In this document: in pieces, positions 22,167-35,163 of the stretch | Numbering within the stretch: position 1 is the first letter of the stretch | How the letters are laid out: every line of letters starts with the position of its first letter | Origin: Diphasiastrum complanatum | Lineage: Eukaryota; Streptophyta; Lycopodiopsida; Lycopodiales; Lycopodiaceae | Direction of reading: 5' to 3' | Assembly: GCA_029204225.1 (NCBI GenBank) | Contig: CM055113.1 | Span: forward strand, 28,933,252-28,997,251 | DNA length: 64,000 bases | Notes under the pieces: generated by a model | What the model was told of the DNA's origin: nothing | The model's input: the letters and a program-made list of their open reading frames with translations, nothing else | Databases searched by the model: none | Position numbers and translations under genes: made by a program

Positions 22167-23447
22167 AACACAATTTCCTATTGAATGGGTAATATTTCCA
22201 ACTAAGGAGAAACTGTTGAAATATTCTCTAAGATTCATCAAAAAAGACCTCTATTAACGTATGTCATAAAAAAATCATTAAGCATGTGTAAACAACTTTT
22301 CAAAATTCCTTAAAAACTATGCTTTTGCTTGCAATGTAAAAATAAATAAATATACATATTTTAAGTTTTTTTTATGCAACTCGATGCACTGCATCGAGTT
22401 GGAGTGTCCAACTCGATGCACTGTATCGGATTTTTTTTTTTTTAGATTTATATATATATATATTTTTAAATTTGATGCACTACATCAAGTTGGTGTCCAA
22501 CTCGATGCAGTGCATCAAATTTTTTAAAAACAAATTTAAATTTTTTTTTTTCAAAAATCCGATGCAGTGCATCGAGTTGGACACACCAACTCGATGCAAT
22601 GTATCGAGTTGGACACACCAACTCGATACATTGTATCGAGTTCGAGCACCAACTCGATGCACTGCATCAAGTTGGTGCTTCAACTCTATACATTATATGG
22701 GAAATTTTAGGTAGTCTATTCATTCTTATGCCTTTAGCACTTGGAATGGTTTAATTCTTAATACATTGTATCAATTATGGTAAATTTTGGATATAATTTC
22801 TTTCTAAATTGTCTTTTTTAAATAATTTTTTTTCTTTTCTGTCTAAATATCTTTCAAAATTTTGCTCAAAAAATGTGTTTTTGAAGTCTAACTTATCTGT
22901 TTTTCAAGAGTAAAAGGAAATATAAGGCAACTCTGCTTTATGTCAAAAATTGCCCTCATGAGATTAGAAATAGCCCGGACACACAAATGTAACCTTCTCT
23001 TTGAGGGAGGGACATAGCTGTACAAGCTAAACGTCAATTAGAGCTTCAAAAGTTAGCTCTACAACTCTCTGTTTGTGAAATCTCTGTGTCACAAATCATG
23101 CAATTTCTAAAATATGTGAAAGGAAGCCTTTTTGACGAATCTTAGAGCAATCACTAAATATTATCATTAACGAACTAAGGATTTAGCTTATTATGGACAT
23201 TAGTTGCATTGTTATGGACATTGTTGCAGTGAGAACCCATATATATAGTCCTAAAACTTCATCTTAAAAAGTTTTGGTATTTTTTATATGTATCAAAATC
23301 TTCACAGTATACAAAAATTGGGTCATTGTAAATGTATTTTTACGCAAAAACACATTGTTTTTGTTTAAGCATTGATTTATTCAACTTTTAGAGAGAATCT
23401 TCTTAGTGGAAACCTTTTCCATTACCCATTCAATAGGAAATTGTGTT
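22167..23447. mobile_element. non-autonomous TIR DNA transposon
   Basis: A 1,281-bp AT-rich insertion in P1. The first 27 bases (22167-22193) are perfectly repeated in inverse at 23421-23447 and similarity continues weakly inward (CTAAG blocks). TCAA flanks it on both sides (22163-22166 and 23448-23451), and removing it with one TCAA joins the two halves of copia pol. It has no transposase, so it must be moved in trans. The terminus AACACAATTTCC and 4-bp duplication do not let me name the superfamily. It contains a palindromic satellite (22377-22700). Confidence 0.8.
22377..22700. repeat. satellite of near-palindromic units
   Basis: About nine units of the form ACTCGATGCACTGCATCGAGT, spaced about 31 bp in the second half (22557, 22588, 22618, 22649, 22681). 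Each can fold on itself, and adjacent units are inverted relative to TGGTGTCC-type spacers. Confidence 0.85.
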
Positions 23448-23451
23448 TCAA

Positions 23452-25126
23452 CCAAACGTCCGTAGATCCTCACGGACTCTGACAGTTTCTAAGAGGTATG
23501 CACCTTAATCATTCTGGACTTCATCAGAAGAACCAGAGAGCCTAGCCGAAGCAATTAGCTCCAAGGATGCTGTGAAGTGGCAAGAAGCTATGGAAAGCGA
23601 GTACAACTCACTTTTGACGAATCAGACCTGGATACTGGTTGACTTCCCCACTCTCAAGAGAGTTATCGACAACAAATGGATCTTCAAGAAGAAGATCAAC
23701 TCTGATGGTCCCATTGCAAAATGGAAAGCACGATTGGTGGCTAAAGGATTCACTCAAGTCCAAGGAGTGGATTATCAAGAAATTTTCAGTCTTGTCATCA
23801 AAATGCAGTCAATCAAAACTCTGATTGTGTTAGCAGCCGCGGAAGACCTCGAAATGCACCAAATGGATGTCAAGATAGCATTTCTCAACGGAAATGTCGA
23901 AGAGGAGCTGTACACCTTCCAACCGGAAGGATTCGAAGTCAAAGGCCAAGAGCACAAAATGTGCAAGTTCCTCAAAGCAATTCATGGTCTGAAACAGGCC
24001 GCAAGAGCATGGTTTGATAGAATCAACTCTTATCTCATTCAATTGGGATTTCCAAACAATTCAGTTGACTGTAATGTTTATTCAAAGCATATAGGCACCA
24101 ATTCAGTTTACATAGCTCTTTACGTGGATGATGCATTTATTCTATCTAACGACACTTCTCTACTGCACAGTAGTAAGAGTGATCTGTCAAAGGAATTTGA
24201 CATGACTGATTTAGGAGTTGTTCATTCATTGCTAGGACTTCACATTACTAGAAATAGAATTAAAAAGAAGATCTATCTTAGCCAACATGCATATCTAAAA
24301 GGCACTTTTTTTAAGTTTCATATGTCTGATTGCAAACCAATTGATACCCCAATGGATCCAAGTATATTATTGACTAAACCTTCTAGTGCTGAGACTGATA
24401 GTGAAGTACTCGACTTAGCGAAGTACCCTTATCATTCACTAATCGGATTTCTAATATATGCAATGTTGTGTACTAGACCAGATTTAGCATACATTGTCAA
24501 CACGTTAAGTCAATTTATGTCCAATCCTAAGATCTCTCATTGGAAAGCATTAAAGAGAGTGATGAGATATATTCAGGGAAGTTTAGATCACATTTTATGT
24601 TATGATGGAAATGCTATCGAACCACTCATCTTGCAAAGCTACTTTGACTCAGATTGGGGAGGAACAGTTTCTACCATAAAATCTACCTCCGGGTTTTGTT
24701 TCTATCTGGGAGGGGGACCGATTTCATGGAACTCAAGGAAGCAGAAATCAGTTGCGATTTCTTCGACCGAGGCTGAGTACATAGCAACATGCCAAGCTTA
24801 AAAAAAAACTATATGGATTGGGTTATTACTTCATGACTTACATTGCACTCAGTTTAATGCTACCACCATTCTATGTGGAAACATGAGCTATATTTCACTG
24901 TCATTGAATCCTAGATTTCATGGCAAATCGAAGCACATAGAAATCCAGTATCATTTCATTCGGGAGAGATTTTTCTCAAGGCAAGTGATCCTTCAATACT
25001 GCTCCACAACATAAATGGTCGCAGACATCTTCACCAAAGCGCTTCCCAAGATCAAGCACCAAAAGTTCTTCAGCATGCTGAACCTGACGAAGATACTATG
25101 GCACCACCCGTGACCTTAAGGGATAT
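23452..25126 (+). pseudogene. P1 reverse transcriptase and RNase H
   Basis: After RRSSRTLTVSKRYAP and a stop, a 410-codon open frame (23572-24801) holds the copia RT: WQEAMESEYNSL, KARLVAKGFTQ, the catalytic LYVDD near 24120, LGLHITR, and the RNase H start SDWGG with SSTEAEY. The tail (KHIEIQYHFIRE, VADIFTKALPK) follows with two stops. RT copies element RNA into cDNA. YVDD is intact, but stops separate the RNase H end. Base use is like the rest of the element. Confidence 0.88.
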
Positions 25127-26068
25127 TGTTGGAAATTAAGCCCACAGTTGCCTCATTGGTAAATCATAACTTAGATAGCCAATTTCTTGAAGAACGTCTA
25201 CAACGGGCTTCTGACTGATCTCCAGCAAAGGATAACCAATCTTGTCATAATTTCAAAGTTCAAATGTTAAGTTTAATAGCTTGAAGTCATTGAAGACTTG
25301 GCCATCTTCAAGGACTTCCACAAAACTTGATTTAGAACAAGTCTCCAAAAATACATTACTTTTTCGACAGTATATAGAAATACACTATGTTTTCAATAGC
25401 TTTGGCTTTTTTGCATTTTTTCGAAATGCAAAAACTGGCATAGTTCAAAAGTTTAACTATTTTTTAACACACCTTCGGCTTTTTGCAAAAAATGCAAAGA
25501 GAGAGAAAATTCCCGAAGGTCGACTATTTTCATGAGTTAAACTATTTTAAAGACATCATCGTTTTTTTGAGGACACCTTCGACGTTTTTGCGAAAAATGC
25601 GAAGAGAAAAAAAAAATCCCGAAGGTCGTCTAAAATAAACGAGGAACGTTCTTGTGACGTCCTTGTCTACGTCAACGATGTTGAATTATTGATCGTATAT
25701 ATTGCATATAGTTGTCACAAAAGCCATATACTTTCAAGTACAACAGCTTTCCGAATTAGGTGACAAGCATTCAATGTAATTAATACATAGATAGAATCTA
25801 TAAATAGATCGTCCAAGCATAGATTAGCGGGTTGCTCCGTCCATGAGACGCATTATTTGAGCCTCCCAATTACGCCGTCCATTTCTTGTTGTAATTGCTA
25901 TTTATATTGTGCTTCAGTGTAATATAGCAGCAGCACGTTTTTATCTGTGTACAACGTAGATGAATCCTTGTTGTAATTCAATGTACTTTCATTGTTGTTT
26001 GATCGCGCTTGTTTACTCACTCTGATCAGAACACGGACGTCTACGACTCCTCAATTTCTGATCAGACA
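25127..26068 (+). repeat. P1 3' LTR
   Basis: Starts TGTTGGAAATTAAG just after the RNase H end and the purine run AAGGGATAT. It contains the ACCTTCGGCTTTTTGC block shared with 14617-14826. The end is uncertain; GATCAGACA at about 26068 is the best TG...CA partner I can see. Confidence 0.55.
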
Positions 26069-26419
26069 ATGGCTGTCTTTGATGCCTGAGAAGCTCGCGA
26101 TATCATACTGCTCTTCCATTTATTTCAGAACTATACTTCATGTTGAATTTGATTTCAGTAGTACCACATACAAACCATCTCTAATCTCTTCGGTGGACTG
26201 TACTCTTGTTTTAGAGTATGAATTGATTTTTAAGATCCTGTTGGGCAATTAGAACACTTAAAGTTGTGATTACACTTAGCATAAGTTGTCTATTAAACTA
26301 TTTTTGCATTTAGCAGCTGATTAGAATGGGAGAGCTGTTCCACAATATTTCTACTCTCTTCTTCTTTCTGGTTCTTCTTATCTCCCTTGCCCCATCAAGT
26401 ATAAGAGCAAGGAGTCCTC
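26069..26419. other. unassigned interval
   Basis: No recognisable gene or repeat. It lies between the P1 LTR and a copia integrase fragment. Confidence 0.3.
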
Positions 26420-26975
26420 AGACTTCTGCCAAGAACAAGAAATAGAGCATCAATTCACTCCTGCATACACAACACAATACAATGGTGTTGCAGAATGAAG
26501 AAACATGACACTTGTCGAAGGAGCCAGATGCATGATGGCACAGGCTCAGTTGTCAAGTCAATTTTGGGCTGAGGCAATAGCTGCAGTTGTACACCTGCAT
26601 AAAAGATCGACAACGACAACCCTGGAAGACAAGACACCATATGAAATGTGGATAGATAAAACGTCTGATCTGTCATATGTATGTGTGTTCGGATGTGCAA
26701 CATACATGTTAATTCTCAAAGAAAAAAGAAACAAGCTCGATGAAAAGTTGGTCCAAACAATCATGGTCGGATACTCGAATGGATCACAGATCTACAAGCT
26801 CTACAACCCAACCTCGAAGAAGGTGGTAATGAGAAGAGACATGAAGTTCGATGAATCTACATTTCTTGGATTGAAGGATGCTAAAGGCCATGAGATCTTC
26901 ACGCTACTGCCAATTCAAGAAGGAGATCAAGGCCAGACATTGACACATACCCCATTCAGTAGCAGATGTAGTTGA
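26420..26975 (+). pseudogene. copia integrase C-terminal fragment
   Basis: Reads EHQFTPAYTTQYNGVAE, a TGA where Arg (CGA) is expected, then RNMTLVEGARCMM, FWAEAIAAVVHL, TPYEMW, FGCATYM, VGYSNGSQIYKLYNP and VVMRRDMKFDES. This is the end of a copia integrase and the linker to RT. It is truncated at both sides and belongs to a different copia from P1. Confidence 0.85.
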
Positions 26976-26984
26976 TCCTCTGGT

Positions 26985-27420
26985 GCAATCTTCACTTGGT
27001 TGTAGCCGATGAAGCCATCCAAAAAATTGTAGGCTTCCACTCCAGCTACTTGATCCACGATACTTTCTGTGAATGGTAAGAGAAAGTGATCCTCCTATTT
27101 CATAGCATTAAGTGCCTTCAAATTGACACAAATATGCATTTTTTCATTCTTCTCGGGAACAATGACTATGGGTGACACCCATTATGTGTGCTCGAATTCA
27201 TAGATGAAATCGGCATCGAGCAACTTTTACAACTCCTGCTTGATCAGTTTGGTGTAGTTCGGGTTGCAACAGTAGTATCGTCTCACCTTTTGGTGTTGCT
27301 CCTTAAAAAAGGTATGGTGTGTTGGACTACAGTTGAAGGAATTCCTTTTAAATCTTTGTAAGACCATGCAAAGTAGTCTTTATACTCCATCAGTAAATTC
27401 TGCAACTTGGTGAATTGTGA
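26985..27420 (-). pseudogene. G2 reverse transcriptase N-terminal part
   Basis: The minus strand, with frameshifts and stops, reads DYFAWSYKDLKGIPSTVVQHTIPF, a degenerate RYYCCNPNYTKLIKQEL, and a strand with HTHxVSPIVIVP-like and KNxxICVNLK-like remnants. This is the fingers region of a gypsy RT. The catalytic YxDD is beyond the break, so it is not functional. Confidence 0.7.
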
Positions 27421-28097
27421 GCGTGAGTTGCACTTTGTCTTCTTCTCCTGGCTCTACCAGATTCATTGTAGATTTGTTCTTCTTTTTCATTGTGGACTTG
27501 TTCTTCTTTTTCTTGATTTGCATCATGTTCCCGTTGCGCTTTTGGCATCATGGTCACCATGTTGTCCAAGGTATAACTCTTCAAGTTTTCTGGCACATCA
27601 TGGACTGGTGCCTTACTCGTTTCTTCCTCAAAAGGTTGATCTTAGCTCGATTCGTGAGTGATTGCTTATTCATTACTTCTGACATTCCTAAATTTGAAGT
27701 TGAAGCATGTGATTCAGCAACTTTGTTCTTTTCTCGTACATCTTTGTTGGTTGCTGTTGCTTCTTTGCTCGTTGTCTTCTATTGAGGTTCGTTGACATTC
27801 ACCACATGGTTTCGAACGGCTTCATTCGAAACTGCTATAGCCTCTTCGAGTAAATCGCTCCACTTGATCACCTGATTATATCTTTGCTTTTGGTGATTTT
27901 TCTTTGGTACATGTGCTTTCAGTGGTGGCATCTTGGAGACTTTAGCACGTGGAGATTTCTGGGGTGATTGAGCTGGTATTCGTTGGAGTCCATAGCATGT
28001 AGGATCCATGTGGTGTAGGATCTGCTTATCTATTAGCTCCAGCTCCCTTGTCGTAGGACAACGCATGTTGCCAAGATACTAAATCCTCTTCAACATG
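27421..28097 (-). pseudogene. G2 protease-RT linker remnant
   Basis: Lys/Gln-rich frames (28066-27779 and 27596-27390) between protease and RT. A repeat encoding EEQVHNEKEEQIYNE is seen, from a duplicated 30-bp unit near 27470-27510. No known domain. Confidence 0.5.
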
Positions 28098-29055
28098 TTA
28101 TGGAATAGGTTCCTTTGACAGCCATGCTACGTTTATCATGTTCACCCCATATGAGATAGGCATGTCCAGGGTGAATCCTTGTGGCGGAGATTCGTTGGGT
28201 TCTAGATCAGAATCTAGATTTGGAAGACATGTATGCCCAGCCATACAATCAATTGTTGCCAATGCATCTGTCCACAAAACGATATCAGTTTGTGAATCAT
28301 AATGAACACCCATTAAAGCTTTCAAATGATCAATGCTATGGTCAGTTGTGAAAGAAGTGTCATCAACTTTGGGTGGTACAGGCTTCACCGCCCATGTGGA
28401 GGCCCATGTGGAGGGATCCACCTTTACTGCCCGCTCTTTGTTCTCAAATGTGATTTTGCTGGTCCCCCAATCATGAACTACCTGCGCAACTCCTAACCAG
28501 GGTCGTCCCAACAAAATTCAATAGGCAGTGGGTGTTTCAGGAATGTCCATCACCACAAATGGGATGACAAATTGTACCCCTACTATCTTGATTGGAATGT
28601 CATCTACAATTCTCTTTGGCCACACACATGATTGATCAGCTAGTTTGATGGCAAACTTGGTAGCTTTCAGGCCTTGTAGATTCCATTTCTTATACAAAGT
28701 AGTGGAAATAAGGTTGACATTTGATCCTCCATCTACAGCAGTAGCTTCTTCCAAAGAATTTGTGCTTGATAGGAAGAGTTATATTGTGTTGCTCGCTCTC
28801 CCAAGTTGCTCCCACGTTCAGAACATTGTTGGCTTCTTTAAATCCGGCGTAGAATATTGGTTCTTTGGAAGGTATGTCTGGTTCGATGTTCAACCAATCT
28901 AACAAGACACCCTTTGCTTGGGGTGCGAGTTGAAGGAACTCTCTAATAGAGATGTTCATTCTATTTGATAAGATGCTCATCAGCAGTTCCATCCTTGGAG
29001 CTTCGGATTCTGCCATATGAAATGATTTTTCTCGATGGTGTAGTAGCATGTTCAC
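28098..29055 (-). pseudogene. G2 retropepsin region
   Basis: Three frames in order: 29055-28690 (MNISIREFLQLAPQAKGVL, then SEQHNITLPIKHKFF), 28754-28518 (TAVDGGSNVNLISTTLYKKW, active site D-G-G-S, then IPFVVMDIPETPTAY) and 28514-28098 (LGRPWLGVAQVVHDWGTSKITFENKERAVKV). The stop between TAY and ILLGRPW is TGA where CGA is expected. It cleaved the polyprotein. Frameshifts make it inactive. Confidence 0.78.
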
Positions 29056-29222
29056 ATCTGATTTGTGTGGTGAACCTTGCAGTGTGGTTGCTTATTGATT
29101 TTTGCCTAGTGCAGTGTCTTGAGGAGTTGTCAGTTGATGTGCAGCTTCATTCGCTTGTGCTTCTTGTATCCAATGTCTAATATTGTGATATTGTCTTTGT
29201 TCATCCTAAATGCTAATCAATT

Positions 29223-29242
29223 CCCTAGAAACGGTGCCAAAA
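29223..29242 (-). other. G2 primer-binding site
   Basis: The minus strand reads TTTGGCACCGTTTCTAGGG, a variant of the TGGCGCCGTTGCC-type gypsy primer site also seen at 5364. Confidence 0.6.
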
Positions 29243-29245
29243 AAT

Positions 29246-29990
<745 letters not shown>

Positions 29991-31889
29991 TTTGCATGCT
30001 CATTGGGTTGGGCTTATACATGCAGGAAGTTTGTGCTCTCGCACTTATTACTCTATCTGTACAGTGTACTGTGGTGGGGCCCACTTGGTAAGCTTAGCCA
30101 ATAGTACTTTAGTGGCGGACCCCACTAAGTGCCCAACTGTTTATGAAGGTCCGGCCCATACGAAAGAGATAGATCTAGCGGAGGCAGGAAAAGAAATTCA
30201 TATGGTATCTGTTGGAGAAGATGTAGAAGGAGAGGAACTCTAAGATCTTAAGGCACTTCTCGCAAATACTGCGATTGTCTTGCTTGGAATTACACTGAGC
30301 TGAAGGGCATATCGCCAGATGTAGTGGTTCACACCATCCCACTGGTTGATGGAGCGAACCCCACCGTCAGTAGGCCTTATTGGTCTAATCTGCACTACGC
30401 CCAGCTAATCCAAAAAGAATTGAGAACTTTTCTCGATGTAGGATTCATCTACGAGATGGAACACATGGATTGGATATCGCCTATCGTGGTAGTACCTAAG
30501 AAAAATAGAAAACTTAGAATTTGTGTGGACTACAAGAAGCTCAACTTAGTGACCAACAAGGACCATTTTTCCCTACCTTTCACGAAAAATGTGTTAGAGA
30601 GAATAGCCAGAACAAAAACATATAGTTTTTTATATGGGTTTAGTGGCTATAACCAGGTCCCAATAGCCCCATAAGGTCAGCACAAAACCGCATTCTCCAC
30701 TATAGAGTGATGCCATTTGGATTGTGCAACGCTCCAAACACCTTCCAACGAGTGATGAGCTATGCCTTCAAAGATTTTCTACAAAAATTTCTTGAGATTT
30801 TCACAGACGACTTGTGTGTCCACTTCTCTAGATCCCAACATCTAGCCTGCTTAGAGAAAGTGCTTATCCAATGTTGATTATTCGGCATATCTCTAAACTC
30901 TGCCAAATGCCAATTTTTGGTCACGCACGACATAGTGCTAGGCCATGTTGTTTCAAGGCATGGTATCACTACCAACGTCAACAAAATCCGCATAATACTT
31001 GCTTTGCCAGAACCAGGAACTATACATGAAGTATACATCTTTATGAACTATTATTGGAGGTTTGTCCTGAATTTTGCTAAGCTTTCCCGTTTGAGATACC
31101 AAATGACCATCCAACTCGAATGGACAACTGAAGTGACTGAGGCTTTTTACAAACTCAAGGAGGCCCTATCTAGACCATAGAATTTCATGTCCATACAAAC
31201 ACATCTAAGTATGCCATAGGGAGTGTTCTGACAAAGCCTGGGGAGTATAAGAAGGATTACCCTATTTATTTTGCTAGTAGACCACTGATTCCCTCGGAGA
31301 TGAACTATACGACCACTGAATGAGAAGCGCTAGCCATGGCATATAGTGTGAAGAAATTCTGCCATTACTTGTTAGCCAATCCTTTTGTCTTCTTTGTAGA
31401 TCACCAAGCCCTACTATATCTGGTAAATAGACCGTGCAAGACAGGATGGATCACCCGATGGCTGTTGTTTTTCCAAGAGTTTGACTTTGAAATAGTTGTT
31501 TAAAAAGAGAAGCAACACTATCTGGCTGATCATCTCTCACGGATTCGCAATGTTCTTGAGAGTAGGAAGGTTGATGGTGAACTCCTTGACGAAATCCTAT
31601 TCCATGTCGACGTCACCTCTGAGTGGGCTGCCAACATCGTTGGATATCTTATGTTAGGACGTCCTCCCCCTGAGATGAACAAGACAAAAAAATGTAGGTT
31701 GATTATTAAATGTGCCCCTTTCACATTGATAGCTAGACAAATTTATCGCATCTATAATGATGGAATTATACACCGATGCATCCTACCTCACGAAGTGCCC
31801 CAAGTAGTAAGTATCGCCCACGAAGGAATAGGCGGAGGGCATTTTGTTGTCGAAGGTACCAAATTTAGGAAAGTGCTACAACATGGCTT
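29991..31889 (+). pseudogene. G3: gypsy RT, RNase H and integrase zinc-finger remnant
   Basis: Plus strand. Fragments in order: a linker frame (29992-30243), GISPDVVVHTIPLVDGANP, the RT block WISPIVVVPKKNRKLRICVDYKKLN with FLYGFSGYNQ (normally FLDGFSGYNQ, so the first catalytic Asp is Tyr), a frameshifted palm, VLGHVVSRHGI, RNase H (YAIGSVLT, NYTTTE-TGA-EALAM, QHYLADHLSR), and the H2C2 finger of integrase (CILPHEVPQVVSIAHEG). It ends where C2 begins at 31890. It is dead: stops, frameshifts and a lost Asp. Confidence 0.82.
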
Positions 31890-32690
31890 TGTTGGGATTC
31901 AAGGCAATGCATGTCATATCAGTGAGAAATGAGCAGAATCTTCAGTACATGTAACTATGTCTATCGTATTCAGATTAGATATCAAATTCTATCTTACTTG
32001 ATCACAACTTTGAATTCACTGGATCAAAAGACTCGATTTCATAGCCATGCACAAATTCACCGAGTTATAGATTTAGATTTTATGTGTAGAAGCATAAAGC
32101 GTCTAGGACAAATTCGACTCAGTGCTATCAGTATTCAATCAGAACATACACGACTCCAATTATGGAACAATTATAAATTAGCTGCGAATGATAATAGAGT
32201 CTGAATGCAGATAGAGTTGCGTTCTTTCTAAGACAATACTCTACAGTAAAGTCAAAAGAATAGAACAATTGCATTTTGGATGTTCAATCATTGATTCAAC
32301 CATGTGAGTGTTCTAACCTCACAACTGATAAGTTGATGGTTAATCTGTATATTGCAAATTAGATTAATCCACTACGTGTTGTTGTCAATCGCTTTCAGAC
32401 AATATCTGAGCCCGTTGGAGATCTTGTCTGGTCGTGACGATGGTACGGTTGAGCTGCCTTTTGTTCGACTCAGCTTGAGGGTGACCAGCTTATGAGCTCA
32501 AATTAGTCAAGGTTGCCTAATAGTCATCGAGGCTGAATAGAAAGTATTCGAGGTGGCAAAGAGTCGACATGGCATAATGGTTGTGGTCAAAAGTCAAAGT
32601 TGTCAAAATGTTTGATGTGGCGAATGTCAAATAGCTGAGGTGATTGAATACTTTTGTGTCATCAGGAGTTTGTCACAAATTTCTCTGTAT
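31890..32690 (-). repeat. C2 3' LTR and adjoining sequence
   Basis: 31890-32255 aligns with 35236-35602 (CATTCAAGGCAATGC, TTATGGAACAA, AATGCAGA blocks). Beyond that, to about 32690, there is no partner because the 5' LTR is truncated; I see no gene there. Confidence 0.6.
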
Positions 32691-32699
32691 TTCTACAGA

Positions 32700-34220
32700 C
32701 TATTACAAAACGTGTGTAGTTTTGCAGAACATGTATCGGACAGGCTGAGTTTGAATTCGAGTTGATATTCTGGTTGAAGTTTCTGGCTGTGAAACTTGAC
32801 TTTGTGTCGGTTGATTCGGCTGCTCCTGAGTTGCAGCTTTTTTTTTTTTTTTTGGCTCTGACTGTACCAGGTGACTACTAGAAGGAATAGAAATTGTCTT
32901 CCGAAAAGAATCAATTGTCAAGGCAGAAATTGTAGACTATATATGGTCCTTGCCTTTCAAATCAGTAAACTGAGATTCTATGAAAGTCACATCCTTGTTA
33001 GTAAAACTTTACAGGTTTCTATATTATACAGTCTATACATTCCATTTGAAGCACAGTAGCCAACAAAAATAGTTTTGAATGAATGCTCATCTAGTTTCTT
33101 TCTATTCTCCTTCGAGACATGAGGATAGGCAGTGCATTCGAATACTCTCAAGTGTTTCAATGAAGGCTTGGATCTTGTCCAGACTCCATGAGAGGTTTTG
33201 TTGATGCATGTGAGTTGTTGTCGAAACAACATGTTGCCAGAATGATTAGGGCAATGAAGCAGTTATCATGCATTTGGCAGATTCGACTAAGGACTTGTTC
33301 TTCCTTTTTGCCAGTCCATTCAACTATGGTAAATAGAAAGCAGCAAACTGTTGCTCGATGTCGTTGGCTACGCAATAGTCTTTGAATTTGTTCAAAATGA
33401 ATTCACCACCGTTGTCGCTCTTTATTGTTTTAATCTTTTTGCTTGTCTTCAAGTCAACATTTTTCTTGTACTTCTTGAAGAATCTGGAAGCTTCAGATTT
33501 GTGCTTCAGAAAATATACAATAGTTCTTTTAGAATAGTCATCTATAAAAGTAATAAAGAATTTTGCACCAAGCAGTGATGGTGTTTGCATTGGGCCACAT
33601 ATATTAGTATGTACAATGTCTAACAAATCTTTAGATATGTGTTCTTGATTCTGCTTAAATGGCCTTCTTGTCTGCTTTTCTATGATACAACTTTGGCACA
33701 CATGAAGGCTGATAATTTTGTAGTCGAAATCTCGAACTAAAGAATGTCTAGAACCTATCGATACATGATCAAGGTGACCAAGTCTATAATGCCAAGTCAA
33801 TTCTTTATTGATAGATGTTGAACTACTTAAAGCATGATCAGTTATAGAATTACAATGGCTAAGCCTATGGAGATATCCTTGTCTCTTTTCGAGTGCAAGA
33901 ACTCTCCTGCTCTTATCAAGAATTCGACTGCAGAAATCTGTCTGAAACTCTACCCTATGTCCTAAATCTGTGATTCGACTGACCACCAAAAGATTTGCTG
34001 TCAAGTTCAGGACATACAATACATTTGGTATCAGTTTTGACATTCCATTCAAAAAATTCAGTTCACCTTCAATTTTGTGTGAGTTGTTGTCTCCAAGGTG
34101 AACAAACTTCTTGGTGTTGTAGGCCGAACCATTCCTCTGATTGTGTGACATGGTGAGGTTCACCATGAAGGCTTCTTGCTCTTCGTCGTTTGCGAAATTT
34201 TGCTTCATGTTGACTACATG
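32700..34220 (-). pseudogene. C2 integrase and pre-RT linker
   Basis: Frame 34208-33324: a degenerate protease end, LIPNVLYVLNLTANLLVV, LTWHYRLGHLDH with CQSCIIEKQTRRPF, IVHTNICGPMQTPSL, TFIDDYSKRT and KSDNGGEF: GAG-pre-integrase and integrase core. A shifted frame (33232-32987) gives the C-terminus LKHLRVFECTAYPHV and IFVGYCASNGMYRLYN. The linker TRISTRIQTQPVRY ends near 32720, exactly before where RT would begin. The protease active site is not recognisable. The function, cDNA insertion, is lost through frameshift. Confidence 0.82.
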
Positions 34221-34229
34221 GGCTTTTTC

Positions 34230-35032
34230 ATCTGGCTGTTGTCGTTATAGAACTTCAAGATTCAACAGTCCTGAATTTCGTGGTTCATTCTCTTGCAGTA
34301 CTTGCAAATAATCTCTTCTTGCTCTGAGTGGGTTGCTGATTCTGGGTCTTCTATAACTACATTTGATTGCAGTCGAATTGTCGGACAACTCTCTTCTGAT
34401 GCTTCTTCGTGGTCTTCTTTTTTAATTATGCTTGTGAGTCATTGATGGAGGACGAAGATGCTCCATTCCTCCTTGTCTCCTCTTGTAGAAGCATAACTAT
34501 GATTGTGGACAATCTTATATCTGAGTGTGTGGTCATCATCATCACCCAGTTCTCGTATGAGGATGTCAAACTTGACAACAAGGGCATTATAGTGGCGGAG
34601 TCTTAGATCACTGAACCTATTGCCATCATCTGCTCCAACAGAGTCTTAAATTGATTAATGTGATTGTAAACAGAATCACCTTCTGACATTCTAAGAGAGA
34701 GGAACTTTCTCCTCAGATGCAACTTGAAGTGACATCTCTCACTTCATATAGTACATTCAATATATCCCAAGCTTCTTTCGAGGATTGGGCTTGTCTGATT
34801 GGCCAATTTGTGTGCTAAAAATGTTAAGGGTGATCAAGGCAAAAGCCTTGCCATCCCTGAGCTTCCACTTGGAAATGGCTTGCTCATTGACACCGGGAAT
34901 TAGTTCAATTCTATTGACTATTTTCCAAAGTTCTTTGGCCATGTGTACTACTCTCATCTTGAATTTCCACAAGTGGTAATTTGAACCATTGAGTTTGTCT
35001 ACCATTAGAGTAGACTGTGGTTGCAAATCCAT
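34230..35032 (-). pseudogene. C2 gag remnant
   Basis: The ATG ending at 35032 starts a frame with LNGSNYHLWKFKMRVVHM and KWKLRDGKAFALITLNI, the UBN2-type copia gag start. The rest, to about 34230, is frameshifted; a CKYCKRMNHE-like zinc knuckle is discernible near 34280-34310. Confidence 0.7.
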
Positions 35033-35163
35033 TTAGAGTTTCAGGATGAGTGTATGCATATAGTAGATTGTGTGACTGAAAACAATTATAGCAAAAGTCT
35101 ACACTATATCAAAATTATTATTCTGATAAAGTATGCTCTAATGATAATATCTAAATACTTCAA

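Larger units (their letters stand above)
20656..26068 (+). mobile_element. P1: copia element, 5' truncated, split by a TIR transposon
   Basis: Plus-strand Ty1/copia pol: protease, GAG-pre-integrase, integrase, RT, RNase H, then a 3' LTR. The gag and 5' LTR are missing; the inverted LTR abuts the protease. A 1,281-bp TIR element sits between integrase and RT. Stops at CAG and TGG codons and frameshifts show it is dead. Confidence 0.85.

Noticed and set aside
22377-22700. CRISPR-like array
   Set aside because: Regular near-palindromes, but the spacers are not unique, the setting is a plant TE and there are no cas genes.
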